Below are positions 5,456 to 5,487 of a stretch of 5,487 bases of DNA, piece by piece. The translations under genes were made by a program, and so were the position numbers. Every line of letters begins with the position of its first letter. Positions within the stretch are counted from its first letter, which is position 1. This DNA comes from an uncultured Marmoricola sp. (lineage in GTDB: Bacteria; Actinomycetota; Actinomycetes; Propionibacteriales; Nocardioidaceae): NCBI GenBank assembly GCA_937868455.1, contig CALMMO010000354.1:1-5487 (forward strand), in the 5' to 3' direction. The notes beneath the pieces were generated by a model. It was not told the DNA's origin, made no database searches, and worked only from the letters and a program-made list of their open reading frames with translations.

Positions 5456-5473
5456 CATACCCCTGGGGGCATG
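5456..5473. promoter_or_regulatory. CsoR/CstR-like operator upstream of the SQR-like gene
   Basis: CATACCCC-TG-GGGGCATG is an inverted repeat with 8-bp arms, a 2-bp centre and one mismatch (T in one arm faces C in the other). It has the same architecture as the perfect palindrome at 3741-3758 and shares ATACCCC-NN-GGGG. It ends 28 bases before the ATG at 5427, in the likely promoter region, although no clear -10 hexamer was found. Both sulfur-gene transcription units therefore seem to answer to one regulator. Confidence 0.65.
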
Positions 5474-5487
5474 CCGTAGTTCCAACA

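Noticed and set aside
5428..5472. N-terminal extension of the SQR-like protein to the ATG at 5472
   Set aside because: The 15 extra residues lie before the FAD motif, the ATG is within the operator palindrome, and the ATG at 5427 has a good ribosome-binding site.

Overview
The window looks like chromosomal DNA of a high-GC Gram-positive bacterium (Actinomycetota). The evidence is GC-rich codon use, an actinobacterial-style twin-arginine signal peptide on a secreted protein, and two genes whose start codons sit exactly 7 bases after a TANNNT hexamer, the signature of leaderless mRNAs common in this phylum. No finer taxonomy can be supported. No RNA genes, mobile elements or CRISPR arrays were seen.

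Layout. Positions 1-322 hold no convincing gene but contain a perfect 12-bp-arm palindrome and two short direct repeats. Three plus-strand genes follow: a small Tat-type secreted protein of unknown function (323-871), a DUF1028 Ntn-hydrolase-like protein (891-1718), and an unrecognised 136-residue protein (1711-2121) whose GTG start overlaps the DUF1028 stop. These converge, with a 12-bp overlap, on a minus-strand group. Read in its own direction, that group starts at the right edge: a sulfide:quinone oxidoreductase (SQR)-like flavoprotein (start at 5427), a 50-residue protein three bases downstream (3972-3820), then, after a separate promoter region, a CoA-disulfide reductase fused to a rhodanese domain (CoADR-RHD, 3732-2110).

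The minus-strand genes make a coherent reactive-sulfur module. An SQR-type enzyme would oxidise sulfide and pass sulfane sulfur to a low-molecular-weight thiol. A CoADR-RHD enzyme can reduce CoA persulfide, polysulfide or CoA disulfide with NAD(P)H. Both transcription units carry nearly the same 18-bp G-tract palindrome in their leader (consensus ATACCCC-NN-GGGGyAT). This resembles operators of the CsoR/CstR family of copper or persulfide sensors. At the CoADR-RHD gene the palindrome overlaps the predicted -10 element. The regulator itself is not in the window.

The most interesting points are the shared operator, the unannotated 50-residue gene coupled to the SQR-like gene, the apparent loss of one of the two redox cysteines in the SQR-like protein (with a CxC motif at the other site), and a 9-bp tandem repeat just upstream of the CoADR-RHD promoter.
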